Notes under the pieces: generated by a model
Seen by the model: only the letters and a program-made list of their open reading frames with translations
Told to the model about the DNA's origin: nothing
Database searches by the model: none
Position numbers and translations under genes: made by a program
In this document: piece after piece, positions 1 to 10,218 of the stretch
Layout of the letters: each line of letters begins with the position of its first letter
How positions within the stretch are numbered: position 1 is the stretch's first letter
NCBI GenBank assembly: GCA_947069175.1
Contig: CAMTDV010000027.1
Coordinates: 40,375,369-40,439,368, forward strand
DNA length: 64,000 nt
Origin: Scalesia atractyloides
Taxonomy: Eukaryota; Streptophyta; Magnoliopsida; Asterales; Asteraceae
Reading direction: 5' to 3'

Positions 1-1
1 T

Positions 2-405
2 CAGGGATTGGGATGCGTACTCATGCAACGTGATAAGGTCATCGCGTATGCGTCGCGACAACTGAAGGTTCACGAGAAAACTACACGACGCATGACCTGG
101 AATTGGGAGCAGTAGTGTTTGCACTTAAGATTTGGAGACACTACCTCTATGGAACGAAGTGCACAATCTTTACGGACCACAAGAGCCTCCAACACATCTT
201 TGATCAGAAGGAGTTGAACATGCGACAGCGTCGCTGGGTCGAACTCTTGAACGATTATGAGTGTGCCATTCGGTATCACCCGGGTAAAGCTAACGTGGTA
301 GCCGATGCCCTCAGTAGGAAGGAACACTTGAAACCTCGTCGTGTACGAGCATTACAACTCACTATTCATTCGAGGCTACCCGAACAAATACGCGACCCCA
401 GTTAG
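2..405 (+). pseudogene. gypsy-1 RNase H, C-terminal part (frameshifted)
   Basis: This is the end of the RNase H domain of a Ty3/gypsy polyprotein, the enzyme that removes RNA from the RNA-DNA hybrid during reverse transcription. Frame 2 runs from the window edge to about 76, then the homologous reading moves to frame 1 after a run of A at 77-80, consistent with loss of one base. From 103 the frame shows the FALKIWRHYLYG and TDHKSLQ motifs and the closing NVVADALSRK block. A second one-base loss near 397-398 throws it into a stop at 403-405, whereas frame 3 would continue into the integrase. The 5' part of the element lies outside the window. Domain identity is clear; both frameshifts are inferred from family spacing. 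Confidence 0.88.
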
Positions 406-440
406 AAGCAGTTAAGGAGGAAAACATCAAGGCCGAATCG

Positions 441-1832
441 GTGGGAAAAATGGAACGCGATTGGGAAGTAAAACCCAATGGAGCCCGGTATTTCATGAGT
501 CGCATATGGGTACCTCTCTACGGAAACCTCAGAGAGCTAGTCATGGATGAAACTCACAAATCCCGATACTCTGTCCATCCGGGTTCGGATAAGATGTATC
601 AAGACCTTAAAGCTGCGTATTGGTGGCCCAACATGAAAGCTGATATAGCCACCTACGTGAGCAAGTGTTTGACTTGTGCAAAAGTCAAGGTAGAGTACCA
701 AAAGCCATCGGGGCTACTCCAACAACCCGAGATCCCAATGTGGAAATGGGATCAGATCTCGATGGACTTCATCACTAAACTCCCGCGAACTTTGGGTGGT
801 TGCGATACCATCTGGGTAATTGTGGATCGTTTAACTAAGTCCGCACACTTCCTAGCTATTAAAGAAACAGATAAGATGGAGAAGTTGACTCGCATCTACA
901 TAAAGGAAGTAGTTTCTCGGCACGGAGTGCCAACGTCCATCATCTCAGACAGAGATGCTCGCTTCACGTCCAACTTCTGGCGGTCACTTCAGAAAGCGTT
1001 GGGAACACGCTTAGATATGAGCACAGCCTATCACCCTCAGATTGATGGTCAAAGTGAAAGGACCATACAAACCTTGGAAGACATGCTTAGGGCATGCGTC
1101 ATAGACTTCGGAAATAGTTGGGAAATCCACCTGCCTCTAGTAGAATTCTCATATAACAACAGCTATCATACGAGTATTTCGGCAGCACCGTTTGAGGCAT
1201 TATACGGTCGTAAATGCAGATCACCGGTCTGTTGGGCAGAAGTCGGTGACAGTCAACTCACACGCCCTGAGTTAATACTTGAGGCTACTGAAAAGATTGT
1301 ACAAATCAGAAACCGCATGGCGGCGGCACGAGATCGACAGAAAAGCTACGCCGATCAACGACGCAAACCGCTCGAATTTCAAGTAGGCGACCGCGTCCTA
1401 CTAAAGGTGTCACCCTGGAAGGGGGTAATCCGCTTTGGAAAACGGGGCAAACTTAACCCACGGTACGTAGGTCCGTTTGTAATCTTGAAACGTATTGGAC
1501 CCGTAGCTTATCAATTAGACCTTCCTGCCGAACTCAGTGGAGTTCACAACGTTTTTCACGTATCAAATCTGAAGAAGTGTCTATCAGACGAAACTCTAGT
1601 CATTCCATTGGATGAGATCCAAGTGGATGAACAACTACACTTTGTGGAACAGCCTATCGAGATCATGGATCGTGAGATCAAGACTCGAAGGCACAGGAAA
1701 ATTCCGATCGTTAAGGTTCGTTGGAACTCTAAGCGTGGACCGGAGTTCACGTGGGAAAGAGAGGACCAAATGAAAAGCAAATACCCACACCTCTTCGCAA
1801 CTGAGCAGCAAACTAACGATACCAGTAACTAA
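441..1832 (+). CDS. gypsy-1 integrase with C-terminal chromodomain
   Basis: Open frame of 463 codons; in the original polyprotein it would join the RNase H upstream, so the ATG at 441 is only the first Met after the frameshift. A zinc-binding HHCC motif (H39, H46, C76, C79) is followed by the catalytic triad D109, D170, E206, with exactly 35 residues between the last two (DD35E). A GPY/F-type block lies near residues 340-360. The last 60 residues form a chromodomain (VEQPIEIMDREIK through the FTWE block), which in this family directs integration to particular chromatin. These features define a plant chromovirus, probably Tekay-like. No stop or frameshift is visible, in contrast to its neighbours, but the element is not functional as it stands because the RNase H frame is broken. 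Confidence 0.93.
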   Translation: MGKMERDWEVKPNGARYFMSRIWVPLYGNLRELVMDETHKSRYSVHPGSDKMYQDLKAAYWWPNMKADIATYVSKCLTCAKVKVEYQKPSGLLQQPEIPMWKWDQISMDFITKLPRTLGGCDTIWVIVDRLTKSAHFLAIKETDKMEKLTRIYIKEVVSRHGVPTSIISDRDARFTSNFWRSLQKALGTRLDMSTAYHPQIDGQSERTIQTLEDMLRACVIDFGNSWEIHLPLVEFSYNNSYHTSISAAPFEALYGRKCRSPVCWAEVGDSQLTRPELILEATEKIVQIRNRMAAARDRQKSYADQRRKPLEFQVGDRVLLKVSPWKGVIRFGKRGKLNPRYVGPFVILKRIGPVAYQLDLPAELSGVHNVFHVSNLKKCLSDETLVIPLDEIQVDEQLHFVEQPIEIMDREIKTRRHRKIPIVKVRWNSKRGPEFTWEREDQMKSKYPHLFATEQQTNDTSN

Positions 1833-2070
1833 ATTTTCGGGACGAAAATTCTTTCAACATGGGGATGATGTGACAACCTGGAAATTTCTCATACTTTTGC
1901 GTACTATTGTTAACTAAATTCTTGTGCATGGCACTTGGGAACTTCTTGTAACTTCGCGTACCATCATTAACGAACTAACTCTTTGTGCGTGGCACTCTAA
2001 ACATGTACGCTACATTCTAAACCGCGTTTACTCAATTTTCGGGACGAAAATTCTTTCAACATGGGGATAA
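1833..2070 (+). repeat. gypsy-1 3' UTR with a duplicated polypurine-tract block
   Basis: The block TTTTCGGGACGAAAATTC followed by CTTTCAACATGGGGAT and TGTGACA occurs twice, at about 1834-1876 and 2035-2077. The second copy ends at the 3' LTR start (2071), so its GGGGATAA is the likely polypurine tract that primes plus-strand DNA. Between them is a roughly 55-bp degenerate tandem repeat (units near 1890-1943 and 1947-2000, sharing the CGTAC and GTGGCACT or ATGGCACT words). The first TGTGACA (1869) could be the stump of an older LTR edge. Confidence 0.75.
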
Positions 2071-2473
2071 TGTGACATCCCGGTTTTTCGGATAACTTAA
2101 ACGCAATACTTCACGGTTATTAAGTCGGAGACTTGAATTTGCACGCTCGAAATAGTTACGATAATTTGGTGAACTTGTCAAATAAATTACGTGCTATGTG
2201 TATGAACGTTTGTGAGTTGGTGAATATGTGAGGTTCGATTACGTGAATTGTTTTAGTTACAAAATATATATATATATAATAAATATGTACACGAACCGAA
2301 CCGCGACACGAACCAACCGTAAACTCCTTGTGGCTCTAGGAGTGAACCGAGATTTAAACCTTAAACCTTAAGCCATTCTCGGCCAAGTGCAACCCAAACC
2401 GAACCAACCCAAGCCTCGGTCGCGAGATCAAACTCAAACCGCAACCTATTCCCCTTTCTTGATCTATTGCGCC

Positions 2474-2481
2474 TATATATA
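2474..2481 (+). promoter_or_regulatory. TATA box of the gypsy-1 LTR
   Basis: TATATATA lies about 400 bp inside the LTR and is followed by a CT- and A-rich leader (2490-2600), the usual layout of a plant LTR promoter. A longer AT run at 2263-2279 is less likely to be the promoter because no leader-like sequence follows it. Inferred from sequence only. Confidence 0.5.
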
Positions 2482-4386
2482 CAAACTCTCATGCATGCTT
2501 CCTCCACAACACAAAACCCTAATAGCAAACAGCCGTCGGCAGCCCTTGTTCACCTCCATCCGGTCGCGAGATCAGCCCTTGTTCACCTCTATTCGATCAC
2601 AAAACAGCCTACTCCATCATCATCTCTCGGTCGCGACAGCAAGTGGTTCATCTCATTCCTTCGATCGTGATCTTGCTTGAACATCCGAATCCATTCTTGT
2701 CCAAGTCTCGGCTTACTTACCTAGTTATTAAAGGTTAGAATTCATCATATGTTACAAGATCATATTCGATTACATGTGTGTTGATTTTGTTGTTTTTCGG
2801 ATTGAATGATTGAATGAAACGATTGTGTTGATTGAATCGGCTGATTTATCATTGTTACAAGTATGATTGTTTTCGGAACTTATAAGTTTGCCAAGTATGT
2901 TTGAATGAAAGGTTAGGATAGCCGATTTGGTAATAATGTTTGCATGTGATGTTGTTTGAAATCTGAAAAGTATAGGCTGTGTTTGTTTATAAAAACTAGA
3001 GGTATGAACTAGGGTTTGCATGGATATGTCATTAGTATTGATCTATGACTAGGAAACCGGTTCATGATCGCCTAGGTTAATAATATGGACGGTTTATGAT
3101 AATAATATGCTGAAACAGGTTGCTGAGTAATAGTCACAGCCGACTTCATCTGGCTGTAGCTCGGTCATTAGTTGTCGAAAAACGGATTTTCTGATGTCTA
3201 GAACGTAGAGATTTGAATAACGAATCTAATGGCGCTGGATTCATATTTTTCTGAAGTCGTTTGATATTTTCAAATGGCCAAATAAGTTCAGTAGCTAAAG
3301 CTGTGAAAATCCTGAAATTTTGTTAGTTGTTTATCGAGTTGGATTTTATAATCAGTAGGGAGTTGAGTCATGAATTTTGTACAGCAACTAGGTATGGAAA
3401 TTTCCGGGCAACTCCAACTGAAATTTTGTTAATTGGACGATCAGTGATTTTTAAATAAAGACTGCAGTCAGAAAGCGATAAATCTGACTGCAGCCTAGTA
3501 TATTAATATTTATGGTTAAATGGTAAAGATTTAGGACTTGGAAAATTTATATAAACTTCTACAGTATAAATGGCACCTGCTGTAAAAATATTGGAATTTT
3601 TGGAACGTTGGAACTATTTTATAAAAATCCTAGAAAACAGCTGAATTATGATGTTAAGCTGAAATTTGATAACTTGTGATTGTGTGCACCAAATTGTGGC
3701 ATGGATTGGTTTATGTTTATGATAAGTTGTTTTGATCACTAGGTTCACATGAGGATACTTGCATGCATGTTTGAGTGTTAGATATGTTGTTTGTGTGTAA
3801 CACTTTGTGCGTAAATTAAGTGTAGAATTTGTATTGGTGTGATCACACACTGACTTGAAATCAATTGGTTTGTTAGGACGCAATTAGCGGTCCCATCCTT
3901 TACAACTTCTTTGCTACACTAACCGAGCAAATAGAGGTGAGTTCACGGCCCCTAACTTTATCCGGTTTTTAAACAACAGGGGGAGAAACATGTATACACT
4001 CTTCAAACTCAATCTCTTTACGTTATACGAAATTAACGCCACATAACTATTCGGTAACTAAGTTGATGTTAATGTAATGTTATGGTCACTAAGTAGCTAT
4101 ATCACTTAAGTCCTCGTCAATCTCTCGGATCGTTAGTATTGGGTTTTAATAGCGGGGGAATTATAAGTAGTACTACTGGGCCCGACAAGCCCCATCCGAG
4201 CTAGTCGCGCTAGCCGACCGGGTATGGTCAACGGGTGAATAATTTGGCCTAACTTCGCCATGGTCAGTGATAGGCCTGGCAACACGGAGGCACAACAGTC
4301 AGCTTCGATCGCGAACTCTTACGTGACATAACTTTAGGCTAGCTACCTATATATGTTAACATTAAACTTAATTACGAAACAACTAT

Positions 4387-4585
4387 ATTATCCCGGGTTG
4401 GGGATAATGGAAACAACTATATTATCCCGGGTTGGGGATAATGGAAACAACAACTTATTATTCCGGGTTTGGAATAATGGAAACAACAACTTATTATTCC
4501 GGGTTTGGAATAATGGAACCAACATCATTATTATTCCAGGATGGGAATAATGGAACTAAATCGTTATCCCGGGTTAGGGATAACG
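4387..4585 (+). repeat. Six tandem hairpins in the gypsy-1 LTR
   Basis: Six units spaced 33-37 bp apart, each a perfect 8-9 bp stem with a 6-base loop: 4387-4408, 4421-4442, 4457-4478, 4493-4514, 4530-4551 and 4562-4585. Units 1 and 2 use ATTATCCC/GGGATAAT, units 3 to 5 use ATTATTCC/GGAATAAT, and unit 6 uses CGTTATCCC/GGGATAACG. Every stem difference is matched on the opposite arm, so pairing is kept. Linkers are AAC-rich (GGAAACAACA type). Confidence 0.93.
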
Positions 4586-5013
4586 GGGGAAAACAAACTC
4601 ATAACCGAACAAACGAATTTACGAAAACCTGTGAACTCACTCATCTTTAATGTTGACACTTGTTTCTTTACATGTTTCTCAGGACGCTAGGAGCTCTAGG
4701 TGCACGCACATGCATTGAACAAGACATCTTTTATCGAGTCTTATTTACAAATATTGTTTTGGGTTTTTCATTTGTTTTGGCGTTTGTGTTGGCGCCCGCT
4801 TCACTACTTATTTATGCTTCCGCTCAACTTTAAAAACTAATGCTTCCTCTAAATATTGGTAACTAATCAAGACAATATAAAATCTACGACAAATGATTTT
4901 TGAAAACGTATTATCAAATCATATAGAGTCGTTCGACGTACTAGTGTTTCAGATTCTGGTTTGTTCACACGCCTCGCGGTAAAACTCCGCAAGTGGAAAT
5001 TGAGGGTGTGACA

Positions 5014-6160
5014 CCTGGAATGAAGAAAGATATCACCTGTTACGTATCAAAGTGCCTTACTTGTTCCAAGGTAAAGGCCGAGCATCAACGACCCTCTGGC
5101 TTACTCGAACAACCGGAAATTCCTGTTTGGAAATGGGAGAGTATTGCTATGGATTTCATAACCAAACTCCCTCGTACATCGTCTGGTCACAATAGTATTT
5201 GGGTAATCATCGACTGTCTAACCAAGTCTGCTCATTTCCTTCCCATACGTGAAGACTACCGAGTTGAGAAATTGGCTCGTATCTACACGGTTGAAGTCAT
5301 CTGTCGTCACGGTGTCCCCATTGACATTATCTCGGACCGTGATGGTCGTTTCACTTCTCGCCTTTGGCAAACATTTCAAAAGGCACTTGGTACTCAACCC
5401 AATCTTAGTACTGCTTTCCATCCTCAGCCTGAAGGTCAAACTGAGCGTACTATCCAAACTCTAGAGGACATGCTTCGTTCTTGCGTAATTGATTTTGGTG
5501 GCAACTGGGACATGCACTTGCCTTTGGTCGAATTCTCGTACAACAACTGTTATCACGCGAGTATTCAAATGGCACCATTCGAGGCATTGTATGGACTCAA
5601 GTTCCGATCACCTATTTGTTGGCACGAGATCGGGGAAGCTCAAATCACCGGTCCCGAGCTCATACAACAGACGACGGAGAAGATTTTGCAGATTCAGGAC
5701 AAGTTGCTGTAAGCTAGAAGCTGACAAAAGAGCTACGCAGATAAAAGAACAAACCTTTGGAATTCAACGTTGGTGACTTGATACTTCTCAAGGTATCCGC
5801 TTGTAAGGGTGTGGTTCGTTTCGGGAAAAAGGGAAAGCTTGCTCCTCGCTACGTAGATCCTTTCAAGATTCTCTAAAGGATTGGCAAGGTAGCCTACCTA
5901 CTGGAACTACCACAAGAGCTCAACAACGTTCATCCTACCTTCCACGTCTCAAACTTGAAAAGATGTCTTGCCGAAGAAGGACTCCAAGTTCCACTTGAAG
6001 ATCTTCAAATCAACGAGACCTTACACTTCGTGGAGAAGCCAATCGAAATCATGGATCGAGGCACTAAGCATGGGAAGGAAAACATGGCGTTGAGTTAACT
6101 TGGGAACTTGAAAGCGATATGAAGACTAAGTATCCGCATTTGTTCGTTGCATCTTCCTAA
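5014..6160 (+). pseudogene. gypsy-2 integrase and chromodomain, disrupted
   Basis: Older chromovirus integrase whose N-terminal half was cut by the gypsy-1 insertion; the element sequence resumes at 5014 inside the HHCC finger, with CLTCSKVK still present. The frame is open to 5712 and keeps the full triad (Asp codon 5152-5154, then ISDRDGRF, then the Glu of QTERT, with 35 residues between the last two). After 5712 there are stops and frame changes: TAA at 5710-5712, a TGA near 5727 where CGA is expected, and a TAA near 5874. The GPY/F region and chromodomain remain readable in pieces to the stop at 6158-6160. The chromodomain has lost its middle portion between MDRG and the ESDMK block. It is closely related to, but distinct from, the gypsy-1 integrase. 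Confidence 0.88.
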
Positions 6161-6175
6161 ATTTCGGGACGAAAT

Positions 6176-6194
6176 TCCCTAAAGGAGGGGAGAC
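6176..6194 (+). other. gypsy-2 polypurine tract
   Basis: The purine run AAAGGAGGGGAGA ends just before the LTR start at 6195 and follows the conserved TTTCGGGACGAAATTC block, as in gypsy-1. It is the expected primer site for plus-strand synthesis. Confidence 0.75.
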
Positions 6195-8678
6195 TGTAAT
6201 GCTTCGCATTAATAACTTTCCGTTTTTAGCAAGTCTGCTTGTGTTTCTATTTTTAGAAAGTCCAAACCTTGTAATCGTATTTCATTTCCGAATCATCGTA
6301 GATCTAAGGCTTTGATTGTAATCAAATTGATCGATAATACGCAATTCGCAATCTTTATACGCATTCATATCTATGATCATACACGCATTCGTTACACAAT
6401 TTATAGCTTCGAATCAACTTGCATATTCTTATCATATATTCATGAAAGTTAAACGTTTCAAATCAAGCAAGCAATCAACAAGTTAAACGCAAAATGCATA
6501 GACTTTTGGCACCATGATTATTGTCACACTTATGTTAACTATTTGCAAGACATGTTTAGGGTTATGTAACACCTTTAATCATGTTTTAATCTTCCAAAAA
6601 CACTTCACACTTGATTTACATATAAAATACATTATTTGAATACCAATTAAAACCATTTATATAAATTAATAAACAAAAAAAACAAAAAAGAGGGTTGCCA
6701 TATGTTGATGTTTTGGGCTTGTTTCAAGTTTAAAACACACACTAATCTTGTCCAAAGCCCAACCCATTGAAACCCTAACCCCTTCGCTATATAAACCACC
6801 TTTCCCCCATCTATTTCCCACTTTTACAAGCCTCCAAACACTTCAAAAACACTCTCAAAGTCCCTAACTATTCAAAAAACACAGCAGACATATTTGAGTT
6901 TTTTTGTGAGTTCTAACTCACTTCTTCAACTAATTCTTCCTTATTTCTTCTTCTAAAACACTTGGATAACCTCTAGGAAGGTTTTCACAAGTTTTCTTGG
7001 ACAAACTAAGGTGAAACCTCGCCATTTTTTAGGTCCAAAGTGCCATAAATTTTCAGCGCATTTTTATCTTTTTAAATTTTCATATTTTCGAAGTTTTCTT
7101 TATGTTCTCTTCCACAACAATATTTGCTAAGCCCTATGGGATGTTACCACAGGTTTTCCATGGAAAAACAAGGTCGAACTATACTTTGGGGCCAAACTTT
7201 CTGTTTTGGAAGTAAAACTTATAAACTTTTTATGAACTTGTTTTTTTAAAACATAACAACTCTATGCTACTTATGCCTCTAACCAAGTTAATGGTTAGTG
7301 AGCTAGCTAGACTTGTTCATACAAAATCAAGAGGCATAACATGCCTTTAAACTTGTGGTTTTTACTAGGGTTTCAAACTCACAAGTGTTGAGCCATCCAA
7401 GCTTACAAGCTTGTGTTGGTGTAGGTGTGATTACATGGAGGCCTTGGCTATCCAACTTTTCAATCCACCCCTCACTTGATGATTTCTATAATTCTTGACC
7501 ATCCAGATTGTCCTTGTGACAATCTTGTGTATTGGTGAATCTTACGAAAGAGGTTTAGGACGGTTATCCTCCTACATCCATGCATGACTTATATGACTTA
7601 CATGATATCTATGAAATACATGAACTCTATGATAAATTAGTAATATTATAACTATATATGTAAATACTTAATATAACCGAACCTTTGACAATGACCATAT
7701 GGTTACTTGTCCAAAAATAGGTTATTTTATCTTAGACCTAACCATCGTTACGATTCTATTAGGCATGACCCATAAAAATACAAATACCCTTCGGGGCTTT
7801 TAGTGTCAAAAACGAGCGTTAACGTCTAGATAAATACTTTGTTTATACATACTTTTTGCATACTTTATTTGCTAAACTCATCAAACTCCATCGTCAATCT
7901 AATACTCACACACCTACGTTTCATTGTGTAGGATAACTTGGTGTTCATTCCCCTAAAATAACCTAACGTTTTCACAGAAATTACTTTGCAAAACCGTGAG
8001 TACACTCGACACCCTTTTTATGCTTTACACTATTTGGGTGCAATATGTTAAATTACCAAACTACACTAAATCACACTTTTATTCTATGATTACACACAAA
8101 CAATCCATCAAACATGCTTTAGTCTTATGCTACTTGAATTGTTACTTGGTATTTTCTTATGTGATCTAAATGCCATTAACTTCGATCAAGCCTCCCTTAA
8201 CATGTATACCGCTACAAGAGTAACGCACCGCCTGTATTCTTGTGGTCAATGTTAAGTTTTAAATCTATTTTGCGGTACACTAGAGGATTGACTTGTAGAT
8301 TCACATGCCTTGTTTACATTTATCTTGTATGCTAGCTATTCATGTGGATTTGTTTAAAAGGTTTTAATAATTATGCTATGACATTAAACTTGTGTACTTG
8401 CCAATACTTTATATTGAACTATACTTTTTAACATGTTGCAGGTTGATGAAGTTGTTATGATGGAACTTAGTAGGAATGGCATAGAAACACGCGTAGAATA
8501 CTAAGTTAATCATTATTTTATTGTTGAGTTTATTTTTTTGTTGTTACTTGTATTCGGATATTTGATGTAACTTGACAATTTTGATGCTATGAAATGAAAT
8601 GGGTTGATTAAATTAAATATTATCGCAAATAGTATTATGATGTCTCGAGCAATCTAGTTCGTCTCACTCTGATGTTTC
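6195..8678 (+). repeat. gypsy-2 3' LTR, right end missing
   Basis: Begins TGTAATGCTTCGCATT after the polypurine tract. Its 3' portion matches the related LTR-A and LTR-B, including GATGAAATGAAAT-like and CTCACTCTGATGTTTCC blocks. In those LTRs this last block is followed by a short tail ending GACA; here it stops at about 8678 and minus-strand copia sequence begins, so roughly 20 bp of LTR end is missing. No target duplication is visible at the junction, which argues for deletion or illegitimate joining rather than clean insertion. There is no coding potential. Confidence 0.78.
6788..6795 (+). promoter_or_regulatory. TATA box of the gypsy-2 LTR
   Basis: TATATAAA about 590 bp into the LTR, preceded by an AACCCTAACCCC run and followed by a C- and A-rich leader, the layout expected for LTR transcription. 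Inferred. Confidence 0.55.
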
Positions 8679-8684
8679 CTATAC

Positions 8685-9660
8685 CTATCTAGATGATTCA
8701 GTAGTGTTCAAGATAGGTATAGAGACTGATTCATGCAGAGTATTGCTCGGACCTACATCAGAAGTGTTAGAGACATGAGGTGACGGGGAAATCACCAACG
8801 CTCTAGAAACTTCCTCTTGATTGGAGATTCTATGTTGTTGAAAGAGCATAACAAGGTCTTCCTTCAGATGGTACTTCTGGTAAGTCAAATGAATTCCACA
8901 AACCTTTGTAGTTGAACTCCATGGATCCTCAGGTTTCTGCGCTAGCGTAGTATATCATTGACAATCAACATGATGTGCAAGAATAACCTGGTTAAGACTC
9001 GGCAAGAGGACATGCTTTTGTGGACTAGCATAATCGACGAAAAATCCTTCCAAGGATTTGGCTCCAAATTTACCATTCGGGTCCATAACAGTACTTGACG
9101 ATCCAAAAGACTCCAAATACGCGAGGTTCGGCTTCTGTTGGTTTAGCAGCTCAAAACAGGTCTTGTTGTGAGGCTTGACTGTCAACACACGATTGAGGGT
9201 GTAACACGCAGATGCGACTACTTCGATCTAGAAACTAATTGGAAGTTTTGAATCAGCGAGCATAGTCCTGCCAGTCTCGATCAGTGTGTGATTCTTACGT
9301 TCAGCTACTCCATTTTGTTGAGGAGTATAGGGAGCGCTGAATTCGTGAAGAATCCCCTTGTCGTTGCAGAATTCGAGCATCCTCTTGTTTTTGAACTCAG
9401 TACCATTGTCACTACAGATTCTCTTGATAGGCAAGTGATATAGGTTTTCAAGCTTCCAGAAGAGAATCATAAGAATTTCAAATGTTTCATCTTTACTATC
9501 CAGAAAGAAAACCCATGAGAATCTTGAAAAATCATCTATCACGACCAGGCAACATAGATCGCCAGAAATGCTTTTCATATTTACTGGTCCAAATAGATCC
9601 ATATGAAGCCTTTCTAGTGGTAGCTTAATAAAATTAAGCAACTTTCTTGGGTGAGATGTC
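8685..9660 (-). pseudogene. Fragment Q integrase and linker
   Basis: The integrase core is open at 9641-9228 with the triad D15, D78 and E114 of that frame (HMDLFGP, CSDNGTEF, GVAERKN), 35 residues between the last two as in active Ty1/copia integrases. A stop near 9228 (TAG, where a Trp is usual after the SF pair) separates it from the next block, 9188-8955, which has the CFELLNQQKP and GFFVDYASP motifs of the integrase C-terminal region. The linker at 8888-8685 is Ser-, Val- and Glu-rich with no motif. The catalytic residues are intact but the frame is broken and the enzyme is partial. Confidence 0.88.
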
Positions 9661-10218
9661 TTATGCTGTTTCCCCTTCTTATAGCTCAGACAATCATCAG
9701 ATAATGAAAATTCTTCAGATTAACACCCTCCACTAGGTCGTTGTGCACTAAATAATTCATCTTTCTCAAGTGAATGTGCCCCATCTTCCGATGCCATAAC
9801 ATTGACTATTTCTCGGGTGCTTTAGAAACGAAGCATTGAACTTTCTTTAACGTAGTGGATGCAACGCTCATATCTAGAACATAAAGATCATTTTCTCTTG
9901 GAGCACGCATGAGGATCCACTCCTCAGGAATTTTGAATCCGGCTTGAGAATTAAGCATTCTTTGTCGATGAAATGTGTTGTGAATTTCTTGTCACAAATC
10001 TGCGAGATACTCAGTAGATTCTTCTCCAGCTCCGCAATGTAGTTCACTTTGTCGAAGGAAACCACTCCATTCATAAGAATACCTTCTCCCACAATTCTTC
10101 CACCCTGAGTTCCAGCAAAACCAACGTAACCTCCCCGGATAGCTTTGACGTCGTGCAACAATGCAAGCATCTCAGTCATGTGTCGGGAAACTCCGCTATC
10201 CATAATCCATTTTGACAT
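9661..10218 (-). pseudogene. Fragment Q protease and pre-integrase domain
   Basis: Open at 10218-9874. WIMDSGVSRHMTEM carries the aspartic protease Asp-Ser-Gly triad, followed by the GGYVGFAG flap-like block and LLSISQICDK. The pre-integrase zinc region (9870-9661) is degraded: pieces such as the Lys-rich block before the integrase can be read only across frame changes and stops. In the intact family this enzyme cuts the polyprotein. Protease identity is firm; activity is unlikely because the frame is interrupted. Confidence 0.82.

Larger units (their letters stand above)
2071..5013 (+). repeat. gypsy-1 3' LTR
   Basis: Starts TGTGACATCC directly after the polypurine tract and ends GGGTGTGACA, giving TG...CA ends and a length of 2943 bp. 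Just past 5013 the integrase reading of a different gypsy element resumes in mid-domain, which fixes the right edge. The left LTR and the other target duplication lie outside the window, so LTR pairing cannot be checked. The LTR contains a TATA box near 2474 and a tandem hairpin array at 4387-4585; the rest is non-coding. Confidence 0.8.

Noticed and set aside
2387..2680. Short open readings (97 and 67 codons) in the gypsy-1 LTR leader
   Set aside because: They lie just around and after the TATA box in C/A-rich untranslated leader, overlap in two frames and show no motif.
4387..4585. CRISPR-like array of short repeats with spacers
   Set aside because: The units are hairpins with near-identical AAC-rich linkers inside a plant LTR; there are no unique spacers and no cas genes.
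4353..4650. Repetitive small proteins (TTYYSGFGIMET-like)
   Set aside because: They are translations of the hairpin array and carry no independent signal.
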